Origin: Atopsyche davidsoni
Lineage: Eukaryota > Arthropoda > Insecta > Trichoptera > Hydrobiosidae
Direction of reading: 5' to 3'
DNA: 64,000 bases
Assembly (NCBI GenBank): GCA_022113835.1
Contig: JAILWY010000002.1
Location: forward strand, 5,434,501-5,498,500
In this document: one piece after another, positions 11,734-24,100 of the stretch
Numbering within the stretch: the stretch's first letter is position 1
Layout: each line of letters opens with the position of its first letter
Translations under genes and position numbers: made by a program
The notes under the pieces: generated by a model
The model's database searches: none
Told to the model about the DNA's origin: nothing
The model's input: the letters and a program-made list of their open reading frames with translations, nothing else

Positions 11734-11965
11734 ATGTACCGGGAGGCTGTTTTTTTTTTGGTTGCATGGACGGCACACGTGTTGAAGGCTCTCGGGGTCC
11801 CGGGCACATGGCCTCGCAGGCCTCCCCCGAAGCCCCCGACTGCTAATGACAATGGCACGGTTAGCGGCCTCAGCCCTCTGCCGGTCACGTGGCCGGGTCC
11901 GTGCCGCGGGAGAACGGTTACAGCTCACGCAGCCAGCGGGCAGAGAAGGGGGGCGGATTATTAAT
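11734..11965. other. GC-rich island, unassigned
   Basis: A GC-rich block with three overlapping open frames on the two strands and a homeodomain-type TAATGA core. An inverted ATTA/TAAT pair (GGATTATTAATC) lies at its end. Being open on both strands is expected for GC-rich noncoding DNA. I favour a regulatory island over an exon but cannot decide. Confidence 0.3.
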
Positions 11966-12179
11966 CTGCGGGAATAAGTACAGACGGCTGGTGCTCGTAG
12001 TCTTGGGATCGCTTATAACGTTATTTCCTTTCCACCCGCGGGGTTTTTACGTAAGTTTAATTTTTTTTTTTTTTTTTTAATACAACATCAAATTATTCTT
12101 TGCTTCAATATTTTTTGATAGAACTTGCTGAAATTCTAGTAAAATAATTTTATTGTAATCATTTTTGTAGCGTATTCCT

Positions 12180-12510
12180 TTCAGATCCGATTTAAATCCG
12201 AGGCATTATCCCCATTCAAAAATCTCTGAATATAAATCGAAAAAGTTTATTCCCTCCCACCGCAGGAGCCAGGGGAAGTTATCCGGCCCCTGAAACTTTT
12301 TCTTAAGCCGAAGAATCAAATACCCATTCAGCAAAATGATAATCAGAGGACAGGTGGCCTCCCCGGGGAGCGCGGGTCCCTCGCGCCGCGGGGTCCACTG
12401 ATAAATATTCATCAGTCGATTTGCGGCCCACGCGAAGAGGAGTCCTTGAAAAATTAATTTCAAAGCTAATCTGAGAAACTCGATTTTATGGTTGATAATA
12501 CCAAGCACAG
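12180..12510. other. GC-balanced island, unassigned
   Basis: A stretch of mixed composition between AT-rich flanks. It contains GATAAATATTCATCAGTCG and a GC-rich core near 12,355-12,400. The minus-strand open frame over it has no recognisable domain. It could be a conserved noncoding element. Confidence 0.3.
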
Positions 12511-13260
12511 AATAGACTATTTTTTAGTGATGAACATGGAGAAAAAAGTTTTTTTTTATGGGACACGCGTGCAATTCGACCTTGTATCTCTTGGATTAGT
12601 GGCTCGGTGAAATGATCCGTTCAGCCACTCTATTACTACCGTTAGAAAAAATTAATTACGCAATTTCATAAAAATTATAATCACGCTAAACTGTGTTATT
12701 CGTTTCGTTCCTAGAAATATATTTTGTCGAATGTGAATAAATATAATTTTTTCTCTCCACAACATAATCAGGTATATTTCTCACATCTAAAAGAACTATA
12801 TATAAAAATATATAATTTGGTTCTCTTCTAGAAAATAAGCAGTGCCATCTATGAATGAATATTTAAACTATTTATTATCCTTTCCTCAAACCTTTCAGCT
12901 TCTATGGCTCTTACTTTGTTAAACTTCTCTACAGAGCATCGTCAATTTACTCTGAGTAAAATTTCTCATTTAATTACTATCTACATGAATCGATTGATAA
13001 AAGCAACAGGTTGTAGTATTTTTTTAAACTTCGGTTCGTTAATTATTGAGTCTGGATGTGTTAGTAATGTACACTTTTGTGACAATTTTCTTTGTTGTAT
13101 GGTCGTCTGTATTTTTAGAATTTGTTATTTGCAAAAAGTACTCAGAGTGAAAAGTTACATGGGAAAGATAAAGAACAGAGTAAAATATAATGAAAACTTT
13201 TTACTTACATATTTTAATAAAAAATAATACAGAATTTATATTAAATCAACTAAACATTGT
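12511..13260. other. Spacer downstream of CPSF2
   Basis: AT-rich. It is expected to contain the CPSF2 3' untranslated region at its right side, on the minus strand. I did not find a convincing AATAAA immediately after the stop, so the poly(A) site is not placed. Confidence 0.45.
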
Positions 13261-16200
13261 TTACACTATAGCATACTGTTCGTAGAGCAATTCGCGGACT
13301 TTGTAATATTCTTCAGTGATGCAACCTTCCAGGGATACGTTTCCAGTTTCATGCTGCAACAAAGTAAAATGTATGAAATTGTGAAATTTAAATATGAACA
13401 CATGGAGTGTACCAGCACGATACTACCATGGTGGACAATTTAAAATATCGCAACTGGGTATTATTTTCTAATGAAATTCGCTCCCATTATTTATGAAAGG
13501 AAAATAAAAACAACTTTAATCATAAATAAAATTAAAATGCTTACTCTTCTTACTGCTAATGTCCCATTACAGCACCAAAGAACTCCACCGATGAATTCAG
13601 AGCTAATGTTGCTTTTGGAGAGTACTTGCTTGAAATTTGACAATTTAAGTTCATTGATAAATGAGGTTTGATGCGGCTGCACTTCTTTAGAGAGGAGAGG
13701 CTCCAATGTGTAAATCTGTTCTTCCGAGTTTTCTGGAATAAAAAAAATATATAAGTATATATACAATTTCATAAATAATTAATTATTGAGCTTTATTGCA
13801 TAAATACACTGTAGTTAGACATACCATCATTTTCCCCATCGTTATCCGGATCCTTGGGTTTAGGTTCACTCTCTCTGACTCCAATTTTTCCACAGAGCCA
13901 CGCTATTTCAGCACCTCCTGTACCTTTTTGCCATAAGAGCCTGGATACCAGAGCATCGGTTAATCTTACCTGTAAAATATATATCGAGGAGGTAATTGAT
14001 AAACACCTAACTAAATATTTAGAAAATGCTTATATGTCCAACTTTGATACAATTTGATTTTACCTGGTATATGTGTGATTCTGTTGTAGCATCTACAGTG
14101 TCGCCTCTACGTGGTGTAAAAACTTTGTTGCATCCCTCATTTATACAGTGCGTTCTGTAAATAAAAATAGTTTTATTGGATAGATTCTATTTTAAATATA
14201 AATATTATTTGATAATGAAGATTACCTGAGGGTATTGATTGCACTCTCTGTACCTCTCAGGCAAATAACACTGCGCGCACGAAGTTGTGAAACTATTTTC
14301 AGCAAAGATTCACCGTCAGAACGCCCCTCAAAGTCAATATATTGAATAGACGCTTTTATCACAACTTGCTTCATGGACTCAATGCATTTTGTCGGATGCT
14401 CCATTTTTTCTTCTATAATAACAAAATATGCAACTTTAAAATTAAAGTTCTTTGTGATATGTTTTTAAAAATCAATAAATGGTTTTATTAAGTTTATAAA
14501 AAATCTACAATAATGTTACAAAGTTGTTAAATTTTATTAAATCATGAATCTTATAAATAAAAACTACCCAAAGCAAATGTCTTATTTATTTCATTGGTTA
14601 GGGGACTAAGACTTTCTAATTTAAACATTATTTTTAAAAATCTTATATGTATAGGTAAAAAAAAACTCACCAACCACCTCTTCTTTTTCTTTTCTAACAG
14701 GTGCTGGGGCAGGCTCTTTAGTTTCATTATCGACGTCCATTATCTCAGCCAATCTATAATCTTCAAGCTAAAAAAGAAATTAGTAATAATGCATAATTTA
14801 CTTGAAATATTAACAAAATTTATAAATAAAATATGAATTATACCCTTATGATTTCTCCGTACTCATCATTCTTTGTCTTTTCTTCGTGGAAGGGGAACAT
14901 AGCATGTTGGCGTTTGTTGGATTTAAAAAATCCAGTATGTCTCTGCACATCGTTTCTGACGATAATGTCGTGCTTCCCTGTTATCACAGACATCTCAATA
15001 TCATCATCGGATTCTGAATCTGAACTTATTCCGACTTCATCTTCCCTAGAAAAAAAAAATTATTCACATCATAGATTCTTGTTCACAATTGAGGAATGCT
15101 GCGTCAAAAGACATATTTTTCAATTTTTTGATAGTCAGACTTACTTTTTGATTGTTTCACTGTGAACTTTTTGATTCCTCATGTATTCCTCGAGTTCAGC
15201 GCCTTCCAGTTTAACTCTTCTTTTCACCAAAAGTTCTATTGTCCTGTTGCCACCTTTTTCTAAGAGATCTCGAGCGAGAGTTCCGGGTGATGTCCTAAAA
15301 TAACCATAAATGTGATTAACCCCTTTCTCCGATACTCATAACTCTCAATAGATGCACAAACTGTTTTGTCCTTTACCTATTTACAAGAAACATAAAAAAA
15401 ATTATAAAATACAAAACTTAGTTTTGATTATTTAATTTAAATATAATTTTCTTTGGACCGACCTGGTAGTAAGTACAATACTGTTCTGCGGTTGAGACGC
15501 CCACGATAGGAATAAATCTCTCGAGAATCCCGAGTTCAAATCAGGGCAGCTCGCGAGGACTACCTTTGGTCCAATTATTCTAGAAACTTCTGCAGCTGTG
15601 TGGCAGAGCTGCAAGTGACGCAACTGGAAGGGATTACTTCTAGCTCCTTCAAAGCTCCTCATCAATTTATCGCTCATCCATTCAATCTGTAAAGAATACA
15701 ATCAGATGTCAAACACAAAAAAAATAAATGTAAATAAATGAAGAAATTTGCCAAAGAATAAGGCAATCACCCAAAAAATTACTTACAGCATTACACTTAC
15801 GCTTTTACATTAATAATGTGGTTATCTAAATAACCACATTATTAAGCAAGTTCAGATAATATATGCCACCTTGTCCATCATCTTTGATTTTTAATATATT
15901 GTGCATGTGATATTCACCTGTGATTTTGCAAACTCGACAACATTGTAGCTGACATTATTAAGCATAACGAGAGAGTAAGCGATTAATCCAGACTCTTTGT
16001 TTCTCCACAGCTGATCCAACATGTGCGCTAGCTCTAAAACTCTCCCAGCGGTATCCACGGCAACCAGTACAGAGCCGCCTGCTCGAAGTGTTGACAATAT
16101 TGTGGCTGTAATTTCGAAAAAGAATATTATATTTTTAATAACACATTACACTCTAACAGATTCTAAGAGTAGAAAAAATACACCATGCCAAAACAATTCA

Positions 16201-17128
16201 TAAATAAGAAATATTTTTTCAATTGTTACTTACTCATCAGATTTTCATCTCTGCTTCGCCTGCGAGCCTGTTGGTAGTTGGCATTTAAGGCATCCGTGAT
16301 GAGGACAGTGGGCCGCTGAAGCTTCTCCAGATTACAACCATTGAGATGTCTTTCTTTTTTGTGATTGAAATCTGTGGCATAGATGATATCCTCTTCACCT
16401 TCTTTTATAATTTTCCAAATGGTACCTCCGATCATGTGGCCGGCAGGCAGCGGTGTGATTGATAATCCTAAGCCTTTTCCTAAAATAAAAATATTTTATT
16501 ATATTATAAATCTACAAATATAAACTGTTTTAGAGTTTTATAGAACTAAATACACCTGACATACACATCACCATCAAAACTTACTCTGTATATACTCTTA
16601 AATATTTCATACCTTTTAATATTGTATTTTGATTATATTTGAGTTGAATCATTTTATCAAATGCTGCATCCACATCATCCAAAGTAAAGAGGTCAAAATT
16701 CTCCATGTTGTGTCTGGATTGATAAACATCATACATAAACATTTGCCCCATCTTGTAAATAGGCAATGTAGCATATATAGGGCAGTTGAGACCCAATTTT
16801 CCTACTGCATACGGCAGCCCACCAAGGTGCATTGGATCAGGATAGGACAAAAGAACTGCATCTATACTATTGATATACCTAAAAAAAATAATAATATAAT
16901 TATTTTAACGATACAATATAGTCAAATTTCACTATTTACTCAGGCGATACATCAGGCATTGTGAGTTAAAATAACCTACCTTTTAAGTTCTTTGGGAAAT
17001 TCCATATCAAAATTTTCATCCCAACCACAATCCAACAAGAAGCGAAATTCATCAACTTGAAGAATATAGCACGGGGGGGATTCATCCATTGCGCCAGAAA
17101 TGGCATGAAGCTTTATGATTGAAGTCAT
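13261..17128 (-). CDS. Cpsf2: Cleavage and polyadenylation specificity factor subunit 2 (CPSF100), complete
   Basis: CPSF100 is the inactive metallo-beta-lactamase/beta-CASP partner of the endonuclease CPSF73 in the nuclear complex that cuts pre-mRNA 3' ends. The 13 coding exons are 17,128-16,980, 16,878-16,613, 16,479-16,234, 16,105-15,918, 15,686-15,463, 15,294-15,145, 15,045-14,844, 14,767-14,671, 14,412-14,226, 14,154-14,064, 13,969-13,825, 13,732-13,545 and 13,353-13,261. They total 2,226 nt (741 aa), a normal length for the family. The start is [12 protein letters not shown]. Family signatures are [15 protein letters not shown] (where CPSF73 has its metal-binding HxHxDH), [28 protein letters not shown], a beta-CASP stretch ending [30 protein letters not shown], and the C-terminal LLYEQYAIV. 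An acidic Ser/Asp run follows the [14 protein letters not shown] helix. One donor, after 15,463, is GTCGGT, weaker than the rest. It is divergently arranged with the gene at 18,180. Confidence 0.97.
15810..15845. repeat. Perfect 16-bp-arm hairpin in a CPSF2 intron
   Basis: Arms TTAATAATGTGGTTAT and its exact complement are separated by CTAA. The hairpin lies in the intron between the exons at 15,686-15,463 and 16,105-15,918. It may be a trace of a small inverted-repeat element or a structured intronic RNA. Confidence 0.9.
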
Positions 17129-18179
17129 TTTGAAGAGGGAAAGTCGAATGGATATAATAAAAAGGCGTTTTCTGATCAGCGTTGACTTTTCATTGTTTTT
17201 ATTACGACTTATGTAGCAGCAGCAGTCACATACAATTCATGAATAATATAACAACAAAATTAAAGTTTATCAAAAATGTTTGACTTTGACATTTATGCGT
17301 TTACTCGTTTACCGGCGCTATTATTTTTTTGTCTATTACTTTAATATTTGTCTATGGGTCGGGCTATACTTTTATATGGCTAATGATTATATCGAAATGA
17401 AGTAGGTTAAATAAATTTTTAATAATATTATTTATAAAGAAGTAATAAATATTTATCATAAATACTATCATAATTTATACAATTAAATTATTTAAATATA
17501 AAGAGCAATATGGGTATTGAGTATGTTTTAAAATAAAATGAAATGAAAAAATAACAAAAAAAAAAAAATGGAGTGTGATCAAAATGAAGAGAAAATGTCA
17601 ATTTGCTCTGTCATTGGTTTCATTTATCACGCGTAAAATTATGATTATTCATAGAGCCAAATTTTAAACAAAGTTTTTTTACGGAATATGCAAAGCTTTA
17701 AATTCTTAACTAAAATATTATTTTTCATTGATTTATACACATACGTTGTAATAACACTTGAGAGTAACTTGAAAATGTTGTCAGTAATTTTTCGGGAACT
17801 ATTAATTTTTTTACTTATTTAATTTTTAGTATCATTGGTTGGTTATATTCTGTGAATAAATTTGTATATCAAAATTAATTTAAATTGTTGACAATCCCTG
17901 ACCATCCTTTATGTTCGTGCCGTGTTGTTTCGCGCCCTTCATTCGACAGATCTTTATCGACATATTATTATCACAGTATTTGCATTGTAAGATCTAGTGC
18001 TCGATAAACCTTCGCATGACCTACATACTTGCACACTTTAGGTATTATAAATGTGCTACGTAAATGTATATATTGATTTTTTATTTTCTATAATACTCTA
18101 CTGAAATGAATAAGTTTGACAATACTCAGTATTTTGAAACTTTGGCTCAGCTTGATGCTTTATCTGAATTTATATAAAA
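17129..18179. promoter_or_regulatory. Shared divergent intergenic region of CPSF2 and the REJ/GAIN-like gene
   Basis: About 1 kb separates the two start codons, which point away from each other. Promoters and 5' untranslated regions of both genes, or unseen 5' noncoding exons, should lie here. The DNA is AT-rich, and I cannot place a TATA box or initiator with confidence. Confidence 0.55.
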
Positions 18180-21100
18180 ATGATTTATACCATAGTCAGT
18201 GTTATGGTAATGTGTATTTTATCAATATATACAGTTGATATTGTGTGTCAAGTAAGTATGGGCATTTATTTTGATAAATTGGATACATTTTTTATTTTGA
18301 GAACTCGCAGGTATTTTTTTTTTACACATTTTTATAACTATTTATTTTAGAGTGGAAAGCCCACATTTCGCATTTTGGCTCCTCAGTTCATTTGTGGGGT
18401 GCCTAAGCCTGCTGATAATTCTTCAGAAGTTCCTCCTGCCGTACCTGGAGCGACTACCATTAGGTAGAGAGTAGTGCTATTTTCTATCATCTTTAAGATC
18501 ATAAAATGCCTGATTTTATTTGGATATTCAATTATTTGTTTCCCCATTTAACTAATTTTTACTTCGTGTTATCAATTACTGAACTACTTGGGTTTTAAAT
18601 TGCATTTAATATTTAACTATGCAGAAAACCTAAAAATACACAATTAATTTTCACGAAACTATAAAATATTTTTTTTCTTAAACACATAGTAGGTATTATG
18701 TTTTCAAACAGTTATCTAATTGAAAAAATTAAAACCTAGTCCAATACCTCAAAGTATTTATTGAAAGGTTTATTAACTTTTATGCAGATTATTGAAATTC
18801 TTTCATGCTTTGTTCAAAATTATTTTTATATGAGTTATTATGTTGTTCATATCAGGCTACAAACAAAATTAGGCCAACAGCTCAATTATAACTGGACAGT
18901 ACGATTCAGGGTACTAAATGGGCCAAGAGGACAAAGATTCAACTTGCTTGTTTGGCGTCGAGTAAGACGACTTGAAAGAATCTTGACAGAAATGAGTCCT
19001 GAAATTGCAGAATCAAACAGCGTTGCAATTAATAATACAATGGTAAAACATTATTTGATTTCATAAAGTATATGATAAAATCTAACCTCGTAAAATTCAG
19101 TTGTTGAACATTATAATTTATAATTTTAGCTTTTAGAAGGTGTCGATTACATTTTTAATATTACATGCAGTAATAAAGAAGGTGTTGTAGGAGAGTCAAA
19201 TGATTTCGTTATCAAATTTAATGATGCAAAAAGCGAGCCAAAATTTGATTTTGGTACCTCTGAATCCAATGATCAGTTTTCAGTGCTGATGCTTGGGTCG
19301 GAGGTAACGTATGCCGATGTGACATACATTGTGGAAGCTCATGTCACACCCTGTAAGCCTACCAATGACTATTACGTAAGTTGTTTTAAATAGATATGTA
19401 CTAACTTTTATGTTATAGATCTTGGGAATTCCGCATGTTACAGTAATTGAATTCTTGAAATAAAATTAATACACTCGACATATCAATCATATTCAAAGTT
19501 CTGTGCGTACACATAAAGTAATTAGTATTGTAACAAATATTATCAGGTTGAAAAAATATTTCCATAGCTTCCTTTATCTGGATGTGCTACTTTTGCTTTG
19601 AATGTATAAACCACAACGTAACCTAGTGGAAATAAGATCATATCAGTCTCATTTGTTAACGTTGCTACCTATATATATCAATACACTCTATACATTGAAG
19701 TTTGTGAATTTGTAGGTGAAGAGAACATTTTAGTACTAAAGTAGTGTGATCGTAACATCCACACAATATTCACTGGATTCATTTACCATCAGATTTAAAC
19801 GTCACATGTGTTGATTTTTAATATTTTAGTTTTCGTGGAGTATATTTGATTTGAAGAATACTTCTCTTATAAATGTATTAAAACCACTAGGAAAGAGATT
19901 TGTTATTCCGCCTGGAACTTTGATAGGAGGCTATCATTATGATATTACTGTTCAAGTTTTGAGGATTCCAGAGAACAATGTCATTACAAAGGTATTGATT
20001 ATTGTTATAATATTTACAAATGAATTTTTCAGTGATCTTTATTAGATCTAATCATATTTTTTTAGAGTGGGATTTTCATTACTGTCCTTAAAAAGGGAAT
20101 GACGGTTACGTTGAATACAGAGAAAACGACAATTGCTACACAGACACCATTTTCTCTTAGTGCTTCCTTGAAGAATCCAGATAATTTACCTGGAAACTTA
20201 TTTGTAAATATAATTAAACATTTCATTGAATATGGACGAAGAAAATATATTCTATGAGTTTTATTAATCTTACAGTTTGAATGGACATGCAATATTTTAC
20301 CAGATTTAAAACCTTGCGATAATTTCAAATCCACAAATATATCAGAACTTAATTTAGAAGGTGGTTTTCCTGATGAAGGGATGTAAGTTTAACTATAATT
20401 GAAATATTTATGAACACGCTCTGAGAGTAACAAGTCCCTTGACCTCTCTCGTTTGTTTACACCGGTTCTTGATTCTTACAATAGGCCTGATTCTGGTTCG
20501 AAATATTTATTGCTTTAAATTATTTCAGATATGTAATTCAAGTGACCGCTATTAAAGGCAATTCCAAATCATCGAAACAAGCTCAAGTAATAGTGCAGAG
20601 TGCCATGCTGCCTTCTATTGATATAGGGAGTGTGCTAGCGTTGGCTGTGTCAGGTCAAGCACTAGAAATCCAAGCTAGAGTTTCAGATCTGCGACCTGGT
20701 TGTAATCTTCAGTGGATTCCAATAAAACAAGAAGGATTTGCATATCTAAGCCAAGATGATGTGGTATGCAAATTTATAAATATTCATACATTTCTATTTG
20801 CTGTCTGTGTGGTAGTGATACTATATTCATTTCGGTCTTATGTATTTACATCACCTTTTGAAAGTTGTACTCAATGATTGAGTAAATCTTTCAGCCTGGG
20901 GCATTTGGAAATCTAATGAATATCAATTCATTAGATGAGACATTTCTCTCCGAGATAGCTGACTACGGGAATGAAACAGTGGACCGAGTATTCCCCCTTG
21001 TGATTCCTGCGGCCAGTGGAGATTGGCCCGGATTGGCAGCCAACGTGAAGTACAAGTTTCGGCTTCTTGTACAGTGTACATGCTCAGCTAGTATAGAGTG

Positions 21101-24100
21101 TGTGGGCCCCAAAAATGTGTCTGCTTTCTCAGATGTAGTCTTTGAAACTAACAAACCTCCAGTTCCAAAACCATTGAAAGTAAGTTTTCAATCCGTAAAA
21201 ACATGTTTTGGAGTCGATGTCCACAGCGTGAAAGAGTGGGGCAAATGCTCTCAGTGTGAACTTAGCTATTAACCTAAGTGGTAACTTAAGCTAGGTTTTT
21301 TATTTATAGATTTATTATATCGATTCCTCATGCCATATGGATATACTAAGAATTTTGTTATTAATACTTAAAACTCTTTTATCCAACACTATTACCTTTA
21401 AAAAGATTCTGGTTTACAGACGCAATTTTGACATAGCCATTTTTATTTTAATTGTCTCAAAGTACTTTTGGTTTCTTAAATTTTTAGTCCAACTCCACAG
21501 CTTTCTTTGTGAACTTAAAAGTTTTATCATAATTATTTGAAATATATAATTAGATATAATATTCTATTATTCCTATGTTATGCATTTATGTTATTTTATT
21601 TATTTCAAAGGTAAAGCCGGCTAAAGGGACAGCATTACAAACTGTATTTGTATTTTCTACATTAGCTGCAGCAGACTTGCTGTCGGATTATCCACTGAAA
21701 TATGTGTTTGGGTACAAAACATCAGCAGCTAATACTGTGACCATAACAAGTTTTATAGAGAACTTAACAACTGAAACCCTTCTTCCTTTCTCTGGTAGGT
21801 GACAATAATTTAATACTCTATATCTTACATCTAAGTGATTTCAATAATCAAATGATTTAATTTATTTTTGCTCTAGAAAAACCATTATTACCTACATTGA
21901 CAGTTTGCGATTCAAGACAAGCCTGCATCAGTATTGATGGAGACCCTGTTGTGGTTTTAAAACCATCCAAAATAACGACCCTTGAAATGGATGGTTTTAA
22001 AGATAAGTTTCAAAAGAACCTCATAAGACAGGAGTACAATGAAGGGTTTTTCTTAGCATCCATAGTACTGGAAACATTAAAGGTACAAGAGATATTTATA
22101 TTTTTATATCTATCTTATTACAATGAAAAATTACCTGTATAATATAAAAATCAATTTTAAGGTTTGATTGTGTCACCAATAATAATAAAATGTTCATTAT
22201 TGTAATTAGTTAATAAAATTATTAGATTTCCCTAGTATTCTGATCTTCTAGTTTGAGTAGTTTGTAATTATTCAGTATTTAGCTCTCCAAATTATTTTAA
22301 ATATTGTTTTAAAATACTATAAAAATTTGTATTTGTTTCTCGTTTACTCTCCAGATGGTGAAATAAATATTCGAAGCCATATTTTTAATAAATTAGTTTT
22401 CTATCTATTTAATTGTAAATAATTTTTTTTAATAATATTTGGATCATTGAATATTTTTATTAAATACGTAATAAAATTTTTAAATATTCCTTTTCACAAA
22501 GAAAATATTTTCATATTTTACATTTATGATTGATTTACTAGGCCATGAAAGACGACACAAATTATCAAAGCTTCATGGGAGATATTGAAAAATACATCAG
22601 TTCTGATATTGTTAAACAAATGTCTGATATTAGAAACAATAGCAACATAATTCCAGCGAATGATTTTATTAAAGCATCTACGAAATTCATTGAAGTGTTC
22701 CCTGTATCAGACACGCTATTGCAAGTAAGTATAATTAGATACATTTTTTAATATTTATTGGATAGAATTCTGAGTTTCATCTTTTTCTTTTTTCTAATTA
22801 CAGGAGATTCTTAAATTAAGAGATGATGTCTTTGAAGTTGTTAGTCAATCTGTAAAACGTCCCGATGTTCAACAAACCGAGAAAATTGTAAAACGTGATG
22901 TAACCGATGACCAGGAATGCAATCTTGTAGATGAATATCTTCTGTCTGTTTCTAAAAAAAGAACAAAACGAAGTGTTACTCCAGAAGATGTCGCAAATTT
23001 TTTGAAAGTATCTGAATATCTTATATTGACATCGAATGATGAATCTGTCATTTTGAGAGAGAAAAAGAAAGTGCTGTCGAGACTTGATATTTCATTTTTA
23101 GACCTTTGCGCTAGTAGCAACAAAGATCCTGCTATTATTGGTATGTATATCTATGGATTTCATCAAAAGAAAGATAATCTTTCGTGATGTCTACCGTTCA
23201 TGTTCTTGTGGCAATATGGTATTGGCCGTGCGCCTCATGCGAGCCACCATTGTTCTGACCTATTGAGTGGTGCTATGGGTCAGGTTATTGCCAAGTAGGA
23301 GACAGTTCAGATAATCTGAATGAAGAATCTATTTCCCACACATATCCTAAAACTTCAAGGGTTTTGATGTTATCAGTGTAGTGTCTTATTGGAGAGAGGA
23401 AAATCACAGAAAAAATTGTTTAGTAGAGTTTTTTTTGTGTACATATTTTTTACCATCATAAAATTTATTAAACCAAAACAGCTCTTTCAGGATTTGAGTG
23501 TCAAGCTTAGCAAATGATTTTTTTATTTTGTAGATAATCAAATTATTTTTATCAGCATTGAGAAGATCTATTTACGCTCCAACATAGGATTTATATCGCT
23601 GCCGTATTATCCTCGTGTGAACAAGAAGATAAATATCACTTCAGTTGCTGAAATACAGATTCTGGGATATGACAAGCAGACTCCCACTACAGTTTGCTTG
23701 GCCAAGTGCGCCTTTGCTCAAAATTTTCTTGGCGATGTCAAGGATATGCAACAACGGGGTTGGATCTACTACGGTGCTATTTATGAAGAGGGCTCTAAAA
23801 AGTATAATGATTTACAAGTTATATTGAAGATACCAATTGTTAATGTTGCCACCGGCGATGATGAAATACTGCAGGTAAAATTATTTATTTGGTATTAAAT
23901 CTGGATTCAGAATACTGCAAATTCAACAAAACACTTCTACATGCTTGCCATTTAAGAGATGATACTTTTATTAAGGAAACTACTGTACAGATTAAATCTC
24001 TTAATGAGTACTAGAGTATTCTTTGTTGGACTTGTTCATGGAATGTTTTTTATGTTTTTTAGTGTCGTAAATGGATCGATGGCTTTTGGAACGAGGCAGT

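Noticed and set aside
12206..12508. 100-codon open frame on the minus strand
   Set aside because: No domain or splice context; more likely part of a noncoding island.
13891..14060. Plus-strand open frames over CPSF2
   Set aside because: They are shadows of the minus-strand CPSF2 exons, which carry the family signatures.
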